NCBI GenBank assembly: GCA_007618135.1
Contig: PHFX01000014.1
Coordinates: 1-43,485 of the forward strand
Source: Candidatus Brocadia sp. WS118
GTDB taxonomy: Bacteria; Planctomycetota; Brocadiia; Brocadiales; Brocadiaceae
Reading direction: 5' to 3'
DNA: 43,485 bases
Part shown: positions 34,503 through 42,928 of the stretch, in pieces
Layout: every line of letters begins with the position of its first letter
Position numbering within the stretch: the first letter of the stretch is position 1
Position numbers and translations under genes: made by a program
Notes under the pieces: model-generated
Told to the model about the DNA's origin: nothing
Databases searched by the model: none
The model's input: the letters and a program-made list of their open reading frames with translations, nothing else

Positions 34503-34970
34503 TCATTTCAATATTTCTTCCAGCGTCTCAAGCATTTTTGCCCTATGGGTGCCTGACCAGTACAAACGGTTGCATTGGGGACAGATGTCAAATGCATCGT
34601 GTGTTGAGTAGACATAGGGGGGCACCTTATCTTTTACCTGTTCCTTATCAATCCGGTCTAAGAGGGTATTACAGAGCAAACACCTGGTAAAAATACCGGA
34701 CTGGTAATCAACATGATAAGAGGCGATAACTTGTTTGAGTTGTTCTCTGTAATAAGGACTCCTGATCAGCAGGGAGTTTTTTGCTGATTTCCGTTCCGTT
34801 AATTTCCTATCCATGGTTAGGATAATGCGGCTTTCTTGAATAGCCCTGGCAATAAGATCATCGTCAGAGATAAAAGGTTCGTATACGACATCATATCCCA
34901 GGATGCGCAACCATCTCGCAAGCTTACCGAGCATAGCATCAGCAATAAACGTTAAAGATTCCGACGTCAT
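34503..34970 (-). CDS. Mut7-C (PIN-like) RNase domain protein
   Basis: A 155-residue protein of the Mut7-C family (PF01927), related to PIN nucleases. The N-terminal half shows FIADAMLGKLARWLRILGYD (D11), the acidic stretch DDDLIARA and LTMDRKL (D54), the expected metal-binding aspartates. The C-terminal half is a zinc ribbon with C97, C100, C130 and C133 (CLLC and CPQC). Stand-alone bacterial members are predicted RNases; substrates are unknown. It is convergent with the DUF429 gene, 58 bases apart, and has no partner on its strand. Confidence 0.9.
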   Translation of the reverse strand: MTSESLTFIADAMLGKLARWLRILGYDVVYEPFISDDDLIARAIQESRIILTMDRKLTERKSAKNSLLIRSPYYREQLKQVIASYHVDYQSGIFTRCLLCNTLLDRIDKEQVKDKVPPYVYSTHDAFDICPQCNRLYWSGTHRAKMLETLEEILK

Positions 34971-35121
34971 AATAATTGATGCTCCAAAACAGGCATGTGC
35001 CGATGGTATTGTCGTACCTACAAAATCCCGATTATACTGGGTCTTTTCACTTTAACCAACAGAATATGGGTCAATGGTATTCTAGCAATAACGAACCTCT
35101 CAAGTTAAATCGTTCGTTGGC

Positions 35122-35150
35122 TTGTAATTATGCGTGTTTTGTGGTATATT
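35122..35150 (+). promoter_or_regulatory. promoter upstream of the methyltransferase gene
   Basis: TTGTAA (35122-35127), 17-base spacer, TATATT (35145-35150, five of six). The spacer ends GTGG, as in the candidate promoter at 36132-36160. The leader would be about 230 bases long. Confidence 0.5.
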
Positions 35151-35337
35151 GTCGCACCAGAAATCGTTGTGCGAGCTTCACCGCGTGCGGAACAGCATCG
35201 TGAAATACTGGCAGATTCATTTTGAAATGGAGGAGGAAGAGGAATACGGAAAATTTCAGACACAGGCGCAGCCCTTCTCCCAGTTCATCATACGGGAGAT
35301 GCTCGGACTCAAAAGGGGGCGCAGGAGATGAAAGGCA

Positions 35338-35366
35338 GTTTCGTTGGTTAGGTTGAGGAACGAAAC
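35338..35366. repeat. inverted repeat before the methyltransferase gene
   Basis: Perfect 8-bp arms GTTTCGTT (35338-35345) and AACGAAAC (35359-35366) around a 13-base loop. An overlapping alternative stem, GGTTG with CAACC, is possible. It ends 20 bases before the ATG, so it could affect translation or be a dispersed palindromic element. Confidence 0.45.
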
Positions 35367-35386
35367 CCAACCATAATTGAAAAGAT

Positions 35387-36058
35387 ATGACAGCCAAAAT
35401 TAAGTGCCTTGCAATACAATCTGTGTCTTATGGAAAATACCGTGTCCTTTTGTTTATAGGTTTCTTTCTCCTCATAACGTGCGGCATCTGTTGTACGAGC
35501 CTCAAGCGTCTTGCATACGAGGGGTTCTGGCGGGATAGCTGGCAACATCCGGAACAGGTTGTCCATGCCCTTGAGATACAGGCGGGACAGTACATCGCTG
35601 ACCTGGGTTCAGGCAGTGGCTATTTTACTTTCCGCTTTGCAGATGCGGTTGGACCTGCGGGGAAAGTATACGCCGTGGATGTTGATCCCGGGATGAATAA
35701 ATATGTGGAAAAACAAACCGGAAAAAGTGGACACCAGCATATCGAGGTCGTTCAGGCTCAGTATCATGACCCGCTCATTCCGGGGGACGGAGTAGACTTA
35801 ATCTTTACCTGTAATACGTATCATCATCTGAAAGACCGTGTAACATATTTTACTCAAGCCCAAAAATACCTCCGGCCAGGTGGTCGCGTTGCAATCATCG
35901 ACTTCAATGGCAAAGGGTGGTTCTTTAAGATCTTTCGTCATTTCACGGCAAGCGAGGTAATAAAGAAGGAAATGGCGCTGGCCGGCTATCACCTTCAGCG
36001 TGAATTCAGCTTTCTGACGCAGCAACATTTTCTCGTATTTTCTCAAGGCAAAGAATAA
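35387..36058 (+). CDS. class I SAM-dependent methyltransferase with N-terminal membrane anchor
   Basis: A 223-residue protein. Residues about 19-37 (YRVLLFIGFFLLITCGICC) form a membrane helix or uncleaved signal. The methyltransferase core starts near 55, with the SAM motif IADLGSGSGYF at 70-80, an acidic residue after strand 2 (AVDVDPG), and LRPGGRVAIIDFNGKGW later. Class I methyltransferases are normally cytoplasmic, since SAM is. If the helix is an export signal, the domain would be periplasmic, where SAM is not expected, so an anchored cytoplasmic orientation is more plausible. The substrate is unknown. Weak AAAAG precedes the ATG. Confidence 0.85.
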   Translation: MTAKIKCLAIQSVSYGKYRVLLFIGFFLLITCGICCTSLKRLAYEGFWRDSWQHPEQVVHALEIQAGQYIADLGSGSGYFTFRFADAVGPAGKVYAVDVDPGMNKYVEKQTGKSGHQHIEVVQAQYHDPLIPGDGVDLIFTCNTYHHLKDRVTYFTQAQKYLRPGGRVAIIDFNGKGWFFKIFRHFTASEVIKKEMALAGYHLQREFSFLTQQHFLVFSQGKE

Positions 36059-36131
36059 ACGGAATGTTGGTACTCATAACCTTTTCGTTTCTACCGTAAA
36101 CGATCCCCACGATCTCAGTCACTCTTCGCCC

Positions 36132-36160
36132 TTGTAAACATGGGTATTTCGTGGTATCTT
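36132..36160 (+). promoter_or_regulatory. candidate promoter for the pirin gene
   Basis: TTGTAA (36132-36137), 17-base spacer, TATCTT (36155-36160, four of six). The start near 36167 leaves a leader of only about 9 bases before the ATG. Its spacer resembles that at 35122-35150 (GTGG before the -10 box). Confidence 0.4.
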
Positions 36161-36175
36161 TAAGAAAAAACACCT

Positions 36176-36892
36176 ATGATAACCATCAGAAAACCGGAAG
36201 ATATTTATCAGGCGGAAGGGGATATCCAGAGTGGGACATTTCATGGCCGCTGGCACTTTTCTTTTGACGAATACCATGACCCTGAATATCTGCACTTTGG
36301 GACTTTACGGGTATTTAATGACGACACCCTTTCCCCGGGTGCTGTATGGCCATTGCATTACCACCGCGAAATCGAGGTGGTGACGTATTGTGCCGGTGGG
36401 GAGTTCCGACATGCTGATGAAGATGGAGAGGGCGGAGTCTTAAAAAAAGGTTGGGTACAGCACACAACGGTTGGTAAAGGCATGTACCACTCTGAAATTA
36501 ACCATCGGAGGGATGAATCCATGCGTTTCATCCAGATGTGGTTCTTTCCCTCTGAGCCCGGCTTAAAACCATCAGTGGAGCAGAAGAGGGTAGAGTGTCA
36601 GGAACGGACGAATCGTTTTCTTCCCCTCGTTTCGAATAGACACGAGGGCGCCCTCCCCATACATTCCAATGCGCAGGTTCATTCCTCTTTTCTTCAGGCC
36701 GGCCGTATCATTGATTATCATATAGGAGATGACCATGGAGTCTATCTCTATGTGCTTGAGGGCGGCCCCGTCCAGGTAAATAATCACCTTGTCACCGCCC
36801 TCGGTGCTGCAAAGGTTGTTGAAGAAACAATTATTAACGTAAGGGCAGAAACTGAGGCAGAACTCATCCTTGTGGACGTGCATCTTTTGTAA
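36176..36892 (+). CDS. pirin-family bicupin protein
   Basis: A 238-residue bicupin. The N-terminal cupin carries the metal ligands H61, H63, H105 and E107 (LHYHREIEVVTY and GKGMYHSEIN), the classic pirin set. The second cupin (about 150-238) lacks these residues. Bacterial pirins such as YhaK bind iron or other metals; some have quercetinase activity, others act as redox sensors. Here a function cannot be chosen. The segment FIQMWFFP is the usual dimer/inter-domain strand. The gene appears to be transcribed alone. Confidence 0.93.
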   Translation: MITIRKPEDIYQAEGDIQSGTFHGRWHFSFDEYHDPEYLHFGTLRVFNDDTLSPGAVWPLHYHREIEVVTYCAGGEFRHADEDGEGGVLKKGWVQHTTVGKGMYHSEINHRRDESMRFIQMWFFPSEPGLKPSVEQKRVECQERTNRFLPLVSNRHEGALPIHSNAQVHSSFLQAGRIIDYHIGDDHGVYLYVLEGGPVQVNNHLVTALGAAKVVEETIINVRAETEAELILVDVHLL

Positions 36893-37066
36893 TACGCTGT
36901 TTCTCAAGGTACCATTCAAAATAAAACGGTTTAAACTGCCTTACTGCTGGTTTCTGAATTCTGACTTAAGTGGACAGTACATGAGTCACGGGGAAAAACA
37001 AGTTTGTACACGCCACCCCTCAATCTTGAAATTTATGAACCGTTAATTTGAAACAGGCTACACGAC

Positions 37067-37495
37067 ATGTTTAAAGTGGTAACGCGTCTCGAAGACCTGA
37101 TCAAGGTATTTATCATACGCGGTATCGTGTTTATTGAGGAACAAGGCGTTCCGTATACGATAGAACGCGATATGCATGAGCATTCTGCAACGCATGTTTT
37201 GGGTGAAGAACATGGGGAACCTTTTGCTGCTGGGCGTATCCGCAACCTAGGTGAGTATGCAAAGCTGGAGCGCATTGCGATACGAAAAGCGTACCGTGGA
37301 AAAAATCTGGGACACAAGCTGACCGAGTTTATGATAGCAACTGCAAAGGAACGAGGTTTTCAGAAATTCAAGGTGCATGCCCAGGTGTATCTTGCTGGCT
37401 TTTATCAAAAACAGGGGTTTGAGATCGTTGGCGATATGTTTAAAGAGGCGGGTATTGACCATTATGTGATGATCCGTAATGATTCAGGTCAATAA
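37067..37495 (+). CDS. GNAT-family N-acetyltransferase (YjcF/ElaA-like)
   Basis: A 142-residue acetyltransferase. The acetyl-CoA pyrophosphate loop is RIAIRKAYRGKNLGHKL; other GNAT features are RGIVFIEEQGVP at the N terminus and GFYQKQGFEIVGDMF at the C terminus. This pattern fits the YjcF/ElaA group, whose substrates are not established. The ATG has no strong ribosome binding site. It stands alone between the pirin gene and the convergent sugar transferase gene. Confidence 0.9.
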   Translation: MFKVVTRLEDLIKVFIIRGIVFIEEQGVPYTIERDMHEHSATHVLGEEHGEPFAAGRIRNLGEYAKLERIAIRKAYRGKNLGHKLTEFMIATAKERGFQKFKVHAQVYLAGFYQKQGFEIVGDMFKEAGIDHYVMIRNDSGQ

Positions 37496-37574
37496 TGCAC
37501 CGTCTAGTTTTGAGGGTACGGTTCCTGGTTTTACAAGACAATCAAACATCGCTACGGATGTTGAACAATTATTG

Positions 37575-38171
37575 TTATGTCCCTACTTTGCTAAAAACCG
37601 TAAACATGGTAAAGAAAAGGATTTTAAAATCCAAAAAGAGTGACTTTTTCTGCACGTAGGTAATGTCGTAACTTACCCAATCACTGAATCTGCCGCTGGC
37701 TCTTCCCATTATTTGCCATAATCCGGTCATGCCCGGCTTCACGGAGAGTCTGATTTTTTTCCACTGCTCATCTCCCTCCATTTCATCATCCGCCAGAGGT
37801 CTCGGTCCTACAAGGCTCATTTCCCCTTTCAAAACATTCAATAGCTGAGGCAATTCGTCAAGGCTGCATTTCCTCAAAATTCTCCCAATTTCAGTAATTC
37901 TGGGGTCATTTCTCATTTTAAACATAGGACCATCCATCTCATTTTTGAGCTTTTTTTTCAATGCCTCTGCATCTTTAACCATCGTTCTAAATTTGTACAT
38001 ATGAAATACCCTTCCATTCGCGCCACACCGCCTTTGTAAAAAGAAAACCGGCCCTTTGCTATCTATTTTTATCAGTATGGCAATAATGAAAAACAAGGGA
38101 AGGAAAAAAACGAGCAAAAGAAAACTACAAACAATATCCAATATTCTCTTTAAGCAGTCTTCTATTTTCAT
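37575..38171 (-). CDS. polyprenyl-phosphate sugar phosphotransferase (short form)
   Basis: A 198-residue bacterial sugar transferase (PF02397). One N-terminal hydrophobic segment (about 9-33) is followed by the catalytic domain with FFLQRRCGANGRVFHMYKFR, CSLDELPQLLNVLKGEMSLV, GPRPL and KPGMTGLWQIMGRA. It would transfer a sugar phosphate from a nucleotide sugar to undecaprenyl phosphate, the first step of exopolysaccharide repeat synthesis. It is the short form, without the multi-helix N-terminal region seen in the enzyme at 39760-41163. It points away from the rest of the locus across a 362-base divergent gap. Confidence 0.92.
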   Translation of the reverse strand: MKIEDCLKRILDIVCSFLLLVFFLPLFFIIAILIKIDSKGPVFFLQRRCGANGRVFHMYKFRTMVKDAEALKKKLKNEMDGPMFKMRNDPRITEIGRILRKCSLDELPQLLNVLKGEMSLVGPRPLADDEMEGDEQWKKIRLSVKPGMTGLWQIMGRASGRFSDWVSYDITYVQKKSLFLDFKILFFTMFTVFSKVGT

Positions 38172-38397
38172 GACCCTGAAATAGTCTTTGATAATTAGAA
38201 TTAATTAAAATTATTAATCCAACTTTAATGCAAAGACAGGATGTAGCAATAACTATTCCTGACACTCACCCATTTTCAAACTCTGGCCGTATACCCATCC
38301 TTTTAAAATACAACTGGATGAATTATAATAACTAATATACCTTTTTTCAAAAACTATATTTTTTTAAGCAGTATATGGATGACAATGTTTTAATTGT

Positions 38398-38421
38398 CAG
38401 AAAATGCATCAGAAAATGCAT
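38398..38421. repeat. tandem 12-bp repeat
   Basis: CAGAAAATGCAT occurs twice without a gap (38398-38409 and 38410-38421). It lies in the divergent control region, about 75 bases upstream of the TATAAT box, a usual place for activator binding. Function unknown. Confidence 0.5.
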
Positions 38422-38493
38422 AGAATGTTTAGAAAACAACCATTTTTGTGTATTTATTATACATATGGTTTTTCTGCAAGCCACTCGTTAAGA

Positions 38494-38527
38494 TATAATT
38501 ACTCCTGGTTGTTTATGTACCAGGAGT
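38494..38527 (+). promoter_or_regulatory. -10 box and hairpin enclosing a ribosome binding site
   Basis: TATAAT (38494-38499) is followed by a perfect 9-bp inverted repeat, ACTCCTGGT (38501-38509) and ACCAGGAGT (38519-38527), with a nine-base loop. The right arm contains AGGAG, 7 bases before the TTG at 38534. RNA read through from upstream could hide this site; RNA started at about 38506 would lack much of the left arm. It could instead be a DNA operator overlapping the start site. No good -35 box is visible. Confidence 0.45.
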
Positions 38528-38533
38528 TTCCAC

Positions 38534-39766
38534 TTGACTTTGAAATATCATTTACGTAGATTTACCAAAATTATCTATTATTCCCACATATGGCGACTAA
38601 CAAGAGATCACATTGTGCAGGTAGCAATAGTTCATGACTGGCTTACCGGAATGCGTGGAGGAGAGAAGGTTTTGGAGGTATTCTGTGAACTCTTTCCTGA
38701 TGCAGATATTTTTACCTTACTCCATCTCCGGGGCACAGTTTCAAAGATCATCGAGGATAGAAACATACAAACATCCTTCCTCCAGAGAGTGCCTTTGGCT
38801 AAAAGGTATTATCGTTCTTTTCTGATGTTATTCCCTTTGGCAATCGAAGGGTTCAATATGAGTGCATATGATTTGGTTCTGTCCAGCAGCCACTGTGTCG
38901 CGAAAGGTGTCCTAACCTCTTCAACCACAGTCCATGTGTGTTATTGTCATACCCCGATGCGGTATGTATGGGATCAATATCACACCTATTTTGGTGCTGG
39001 TAAAAAGGGACTGGTCTCGAGGACTTTGATGCCTTCTGTTGCCCACTATTTAAGGATGTGGGACGTTATTTCCAGTGAGCGGGTGGATTACTTTGTTGCA
39101 AACTCCTCTCATGTTGCAAATCGGATAAAAAAATATTATAAAAGATCGGCAGACGTTATTCATCCGCCTGTGGATTGCTCGCTTTATACACCGGCAGAGA
39201 GCTATAAAGAAGGAAGCTATTACCTGCTCGTATCGGCCTTTGCCCCATATAAGAGGATCGACATTGCGGTAGATGCGTTTGAAAGAATGGGTTTGCCACT
39301 CGTTCTGATCGGCGGAGGGCAAGAAGAAAGGCACATCAGAAAGTTAATTAAAAAGCATGTACAATGTATCGGGTGGCAATCGAGTGAATCTTTGAGGGAA
39401 TATTATCGGGGATGCAAGGCTTTGATCTTCCCGGGAGAAGAAGATTTCGGAATCGTTCCTTTAGAGGCACAGGCATGCGGAAAGCCGGTAATTGCTTTTG
39501 CTAAGGGCGGCGTGCTGGAAACGGTTCGTGGATTATATGTCCCTTCCCACGATTCGCCTGAGGCAAAGACCTTTGTCTATCCGGAATCACCGACAGGGGT
39601 ATTTTTTACAAAACAAACTCCGGAATCTTTAATGGAAGCGGTAAGGTTCTTTGAACGACAGATACACCTGTTTGACCCACGATTGATTAGGAAACATGCG
39701 GAAGGTTTCGATCGTCTCATATTTAAAGAAAAATTTAAACAATATATTGAAAAACATTTATGCTAA
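38534..39766 (+). CDS. glycosyltransferase family 4
   Basis: A 410-residue cytoplasmic GT-B glycosyltransferase. The acceptor half begins VAIVHDWLTGMRGGEKVLE; the donor half has LVSAFAPYKRIDIAVDAF and the GT4 signature EEDFGIVPLEAQACGKPVIA (the E-x7-E motif). It probably adds a hexose or deoxyhexose to a lipid-linked exopolysaccharide intermediate. Start choice: TTG at 38534 has AGGAG at ideal distance, but the family normally begins near residue 28. An in-frame GTG at 38615 with a weak GAGA is therefore a real alternative. It overlaps the next gene by seven bases. Confidence 0.93.
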   Translation: MTLKYHLRRFTKIIYYSHIWRLTRDHIVQVAIVHDWLTGMRGGEKVLEVFCELFPDADIFTLLHLRGTVSKIIEDRNIQTSFLQRVPLAKRYYRSFLMLFPLAIEGFNMSAYDLVLSSSHCVAKGVLTSSTTVHVCYCHTPMRYVWDQYHTYFGAGKKGLVSRTLMPSVAHYLRMWDVISSERVDYFVANSSHVANRIKKYYKRSADVIHPPVDCSLYTPAESYKEGSYYLLVSAFAPYKRIDIAVDAFERMGLPLVLIGGGQEERHIRKLIKKHVQCIGWQSSESLREYYRGCKALIFPGEEDFGIVPLEAQACGKPVIAFAKGGVLETVRGLYVPSHDSPEAKTFVYPESPTGVFFTKQTPESLMEAVRFFERQIHLFDPRLIRKHAEGFDRLIFKEKFKQYIEKHLC

Positions 39767-41163
39767 AAAAGCATAGTAAGTTTTTTGAATCGGTGCTACT
39801 TCTTGCAGATTGGCTTGCCTTGTCAGGTGCGTGGATATTGGCTTATTACCTGCGTTTTTACTCGGGCATCATACCTGTTTATAAAGGGATTCCCCCCCTG
39901 AAAATATATCTGACCCTCCTCATTTTTATGATTCCTTTGTGGGGGATAGTTTTTCGGATATTTGGGCTGTATCGTCCCCGCAGAGTTTCGACCAGGCTTT
40001 CTGAAGTTGCAGATATTGGCAAGGCATCGACTTTTGCCACGCTGATCCTTATCTCACTTACCTTCCTCTTTCGTCAATATGAATTTTCCCGCCTGACGTT
40101 TTTTTACTTTTGGCTTATGAATATTATATCTCTTAGCCTGACCCGCATTTTATTCCGGGAATTTTTACGTTTTTTACGGCAGAAGGGATATAATCAACGA
40201 TACGCATTGATTATTGGCACAGAAAACCTGGGGCAAGACCTGGTAAAAAAATTGCGGAAACATCCGGAACTGGGGATTCAGATTTCCGGTTTCCTGACCA
40301 ACGACTTAAACTGCATTGGAAATACTTTGCAAGGAATTCGCGTACTGGGAAAGCATTCCGATGTCCGCGCATTCGTTGTGAAGCTTGGCATTGACATCGT
40401 TTTTATCGCTTTGCCTTTTAACGCCCATAATCAGTTGAGAGAAGTGCTGGATTGTATTGGTGATGAGATGGTTAGTATCATGGTCTTACCTGATCTCTTT
40501 GAGTTCATTACCTTACGGGGTAGCGTGAGCGAATTTGAGGGCATGCCGCTTATTAGTCTCCGGGACACGCCGCTGTATGGATGGAATATCATCGTGAAAA
40601 GGCTTTTAGATATCGGTTTTGCCTCTATCGTGTTAATTTGCACGTCTCCTCTTATTGGAATTATCTCGTTCCTGATTAAAATAACTTCTCACGGCCCTGT
40701 CTTCTTTAAACAGGAACGGATGGGAATGGATGGCAAGATATTTAACATGATCAAATTCCGTACGATGGATGTAAATGCAGAAGTAACATCGGGTCCTGTG
40801 TGGGCGAGGCGGGATGACCCACGGCGTACAAAAATAGGCAAGTTGCTGAGAAAGACAAGCTTGGACGAACTTCCGCAGTTTTACAATGTTGTTCGCGGTG
40901 ATATGAGCATTGTTGGACCACGTCCGGAACGGCCTGTCTTTATAGAAAATTTCAGAAATGCTATTCCAAAATATATGTTACGACACAAAATGAAGGCGGG
41001 AATTACTGGTTGGGCGCAGGTTAGCGGTTGGCGTGGAAATACGTCGGTAGAAAAACGAATTGAATACGATCTGTATTACATTGAAAACTGGTCATTACAT
41101 TTCGATCTGAAAATCATATGGCTGACGCTATGGAATGGATTTATCAATAAACATGCATATTGA
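39760..41163 (+). CDS. undecaprenyl-phosphate sugar phosphotransferase (long form)
   Basis: A 467-residue exopolysaccharide polyprenyl glycosylphosphotransferase. Four to five N-terminal membrane helices (about 10-125) precede a CoA_binding_3-type nucleotide-fold domain (RYALIIGTENLGQDLVKKL, about 145-250). A further helix leads to the catalytic domain with FFKQERMGMDGKIFNMIKFR, TSLDELPQFYNVVRGDMSIV and GPRPERP. This is the WcaJ/WbaP-like long form, which links glucose- or galactose-1-phosphate to undecaprenyl phosphate at the inner membrane. It overlaps both neighbours, so the three plus-strand genes form one operon. Confidence 0.95.
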   Translation: MLKKHSKFFESVLLLADWLALSGAWILAYYLRFYSGIIPVYKGIPPLKIYLTLLIFMIPLWGIVFRIFGLYRPRRVSTRLSEVADIGKASTFATLILISLTFLFRQYEFSRLTFFYFWLMNIISLSLTRILFREFLRFLRQKGYNQRYALIIGTENLGQDLVKKLRKHPELGIQISGFLTNDLNCIGNTLQGIRVLGKHSDVRAFVVKLGIDIVFIALPFNAHNQLREVLDCIGDEMVSIMVLPDLFEFITLRGSVSEFEGMPLISLRDTPLYGWNIIVKRLLDIGFASIVLICTSPLIGIISFLIKITSHGPVFFKQERMGMDGKIFNMIKFRTMDVNAEVTSGPVWARRDDPRRTKIGKLLRKTSLDELPQFYNVVRGDMSIVGPRPERPVFIENFRNAIPKYMLRHKMKAGITGWAQVSGWRGNTSVEKRIEYDLYYIENWSLHFDLKIIWLTLWNGFINKHAY

Positions 41164-42910
41164 ATCCGTTGCATCTCTGTGTACGTCGTTTTTGGTAAAA
41201 ATTTATGATCTTCTATTTGCAAGGTATTTTTGCAAACCCCCAATCCCTCATGGTACATCTGAGGCATCTTGGTTTCGGTTAGCCCATGCCGGCAGAATAC
41301 TCATTTTTACCAGTGTCGCCTGGGTAATTTTCAGTTTTCACCATTCTTTCACCGGTTTAAGACATACATGGTTTGTGCTGTTCGCAGACGATTCAGCGCC
41401 AAAACCAGCATGGGAGATCGACCCTCAACCAGCACGCCTTGCAAGGACTGTCTTCGAAATTGCACAAGAATCCTATCCTAAAATCGACATCGACGCATAT
41501 CTCAGGAAACTGGATGAGATTGTGAAGAACATCAAAATAAGTCTCCGGGATGAAACAGAACCAGAGCAGATTATTAAAACGATCAATCTCATCCTTTTTA
41601 ATGAACTCCAATTTACCTATGTTCAAACGGGTGACCTTGATTATCTCTCCCTCAATAAGGTCCTGGATACCAAGACCGGCAACTGTGTAGGACTCTCCAT
41701 CCTCTATCTGTGCATAGCAGAAGGATTACACTTACCCATCTATGGTGTGAGTGTGCCGGAGCATATTTTTGTCCGGTATGACGACGGGGATTTTCGGAAA
41801 AATATTGAGACAGGGTACGAAGGTATGTTTACGCCTGACAGCTACTACATCAATATACCAGGAAAACGTATATCGCAAACAAGCGTGAGAAATGGGTATT
41901 ATCTCAAAAATCTTACCCGGAATGAAGTTCTAGCGGATATTTATCTCAATCGCTCTCTCATACAAAAAGAGAAAGGCAATATACGAGCAGCATTACAAGA
42001 CGTAAACCGCGCCATCCAATTACATGGCAATGACGCCGTAGCCTTTTGTAACCGTGGTGTAATGTATGAAAAGATGCATGATAGTGACCGCGCACTGGAT
42101 GATTACAACAAGGCCATTGCCTTGAATCCTGACTATGCGCCGGTCTATTACAATCGGGGTTCAGTATATGCCTCGATGGAAGTTTTCGATAGGGCTATTA
42201 TGGATTACAGCAAGGCAATATCTTTGAATCCCAATTTCACCCTCTCGTTTTACAACCGGGGCATTGCCTTTAAAATGATTGGCAGGGGGGATTTGTCCAT
42301 TGAAGACTTAAGCCATGTCATCTCTTTAGACCCGAAATTTGCGATGGCGTATGCCCAGCGTGGCCTGGCTTTTGCCGAATCGGGCGAACCGGAAAAAGCC
42401 CTGGCTGACTTCAACAAAGCGCTGGACATTGATCCCAATAATACGGATATTTACATGAAGAGAAGTATTCTCCATGCTGATGCTCAACGCTTTGATGAAG
42501 CGATTGCAGACATATCAACCTTCATAAAATTAAGCAAAGACAATGCCTTTGCCTATTACATTCGGGCTAAGGCGCATCGGGGGAAGGGAGATATCGAAAA
42601 ATCTCTTGAAGACTACAACAAGATGATAGAGCTGAACCCCCGGCTTGCCGGTGTATATTACGAACGAGGCCAAATCAAAAACCAGTTGAAAAGGACTGAC
42701 GAAGCCCTTGAAGACTTTAATACCGCAATCGAACTTTTTCCTTACAATCCATTAGCGTATCTTCATCGCGGAAATACTTTTAAGAAGCTTGGGAAAAATG
42801 AACATGCCCTGAAGGATTACAAAATTTACCTGAAACTCAATCCAGACGCACCCGATGGCGAAGAAATTAAAAAAGCTATAGATGCTCTGAAAAACACTCT
42901 CAACGATTAA
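41135..42910 (+). CDS. membrane protein with SirB1/transglutaminase-like domain and TPR repeats
   Basis: A 591-residue protein. A membrane helix lies at about 53-70. Residues 105-225 are a SirB1/Transglut_core2-type domain with C184 (TKTGNCVGLSILYLC), H210 (VPEHIFVRYDD) and D216, the cysteine-protease-like triad. From about 265 to 590 run at least nine TPR units (for example AIALNPDYAPVYYNRGSVYA). It may be a membrane-bound scaffold or peptidase that helps polymer assembly or export. The ATG at 41135 overlaps the preceding gene by 29 bases; an ATG at 41153 is an alternative. The substrate of the triad, if active, is unknown. Confidence 0.88.
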   Translation: MDLSINMHIESVASLCTSFLVKIYDLLFARYFCKPPIPHGTSEASWFRLAHAGRILIFTSVAWVIFSFHHSFTGLRHTWFVLFADDSAPKPAWEIDPQPARLARTVFEIAQESYPKIDIDAYLRKLDEIVKNIKISLRDETEPEQIIKTINLILFNELQFTYVQTGDLDYLSLNKVLDTKTGNCVGLSILYLCIAEGLHLPIYGVSVPEHIFVRYDDGDFRKNIETGYEGMFTPDSYYINIPGKRISQTSVRNGYYLKNLTRNEVLADIYLNRSLIQKEKGNIRAALQDVNRAIQLHGNDAVAFCNRGVMYEKMHDSDRALDDYNKAIALNPDYAPVYYNRGSVYASMEVFDRAIMDYSKAISLNPNFTLSFYNRGIAFKMIGRGDLSIEDLSHVISLDPKFAMAYAQRGLAFAESGEPEKALADFNKALDIDPNNTDIYMKRSILHADAQRFDEAIADISTFIKLSKDNAFAYYIRAKAHRGKGDIEKSLEDYNKMIELNPRLAGVYYERGQIKNQLKRTDEALEDFNTAIELFPYNPLAYLHRGNTFKKLGKNEHALKDYKIYLKLNPDAPDGEEIKKAIDALKNTLND

Positions 42911-42928
42911 AGTTTTGTGATTGCTTCT

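Larger units (their letters stand above)
34971..35386 (+). other. intergenic region with promoter, hairpin and a possible short ORF
   Basis: About 416 bases before the methyltransferase gene. It contains a good sigma70-type promoter (35122-35150) and a perfect inverted repeat (35338-35366). A plus-strand frame ending at 35331 could encode about 43-65 residues, acidic then strongly basic (EMEEEEEYGKFQTQ, ending KRGRRR). It lacks a clear ribosome binding site and is not recognised. It might be a remnant or a leader ORF. Confidence 0.45.
38172..38533. other. AT-rich divergent control region of the exopolysaccharide locus
   Basis: No gene. The region separates the minus-strand sugar transferase from the plus-strand glycosyltransferase and must hold both promoters. 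It contains a perfect 12-bp tandem repeat (38398-38421), a TATAAT box (38494-38499) and a 9-bp inverted repeat (38501-38527) just before the glycosyltransferase start. Confidence 0.6.

Noticed and set aside
35128-35397. 89-codon minus-strand ORF before the methyltransferase
   Set aside because: It crosses the promoter and hairpin, and no ribosome binding site is evident.
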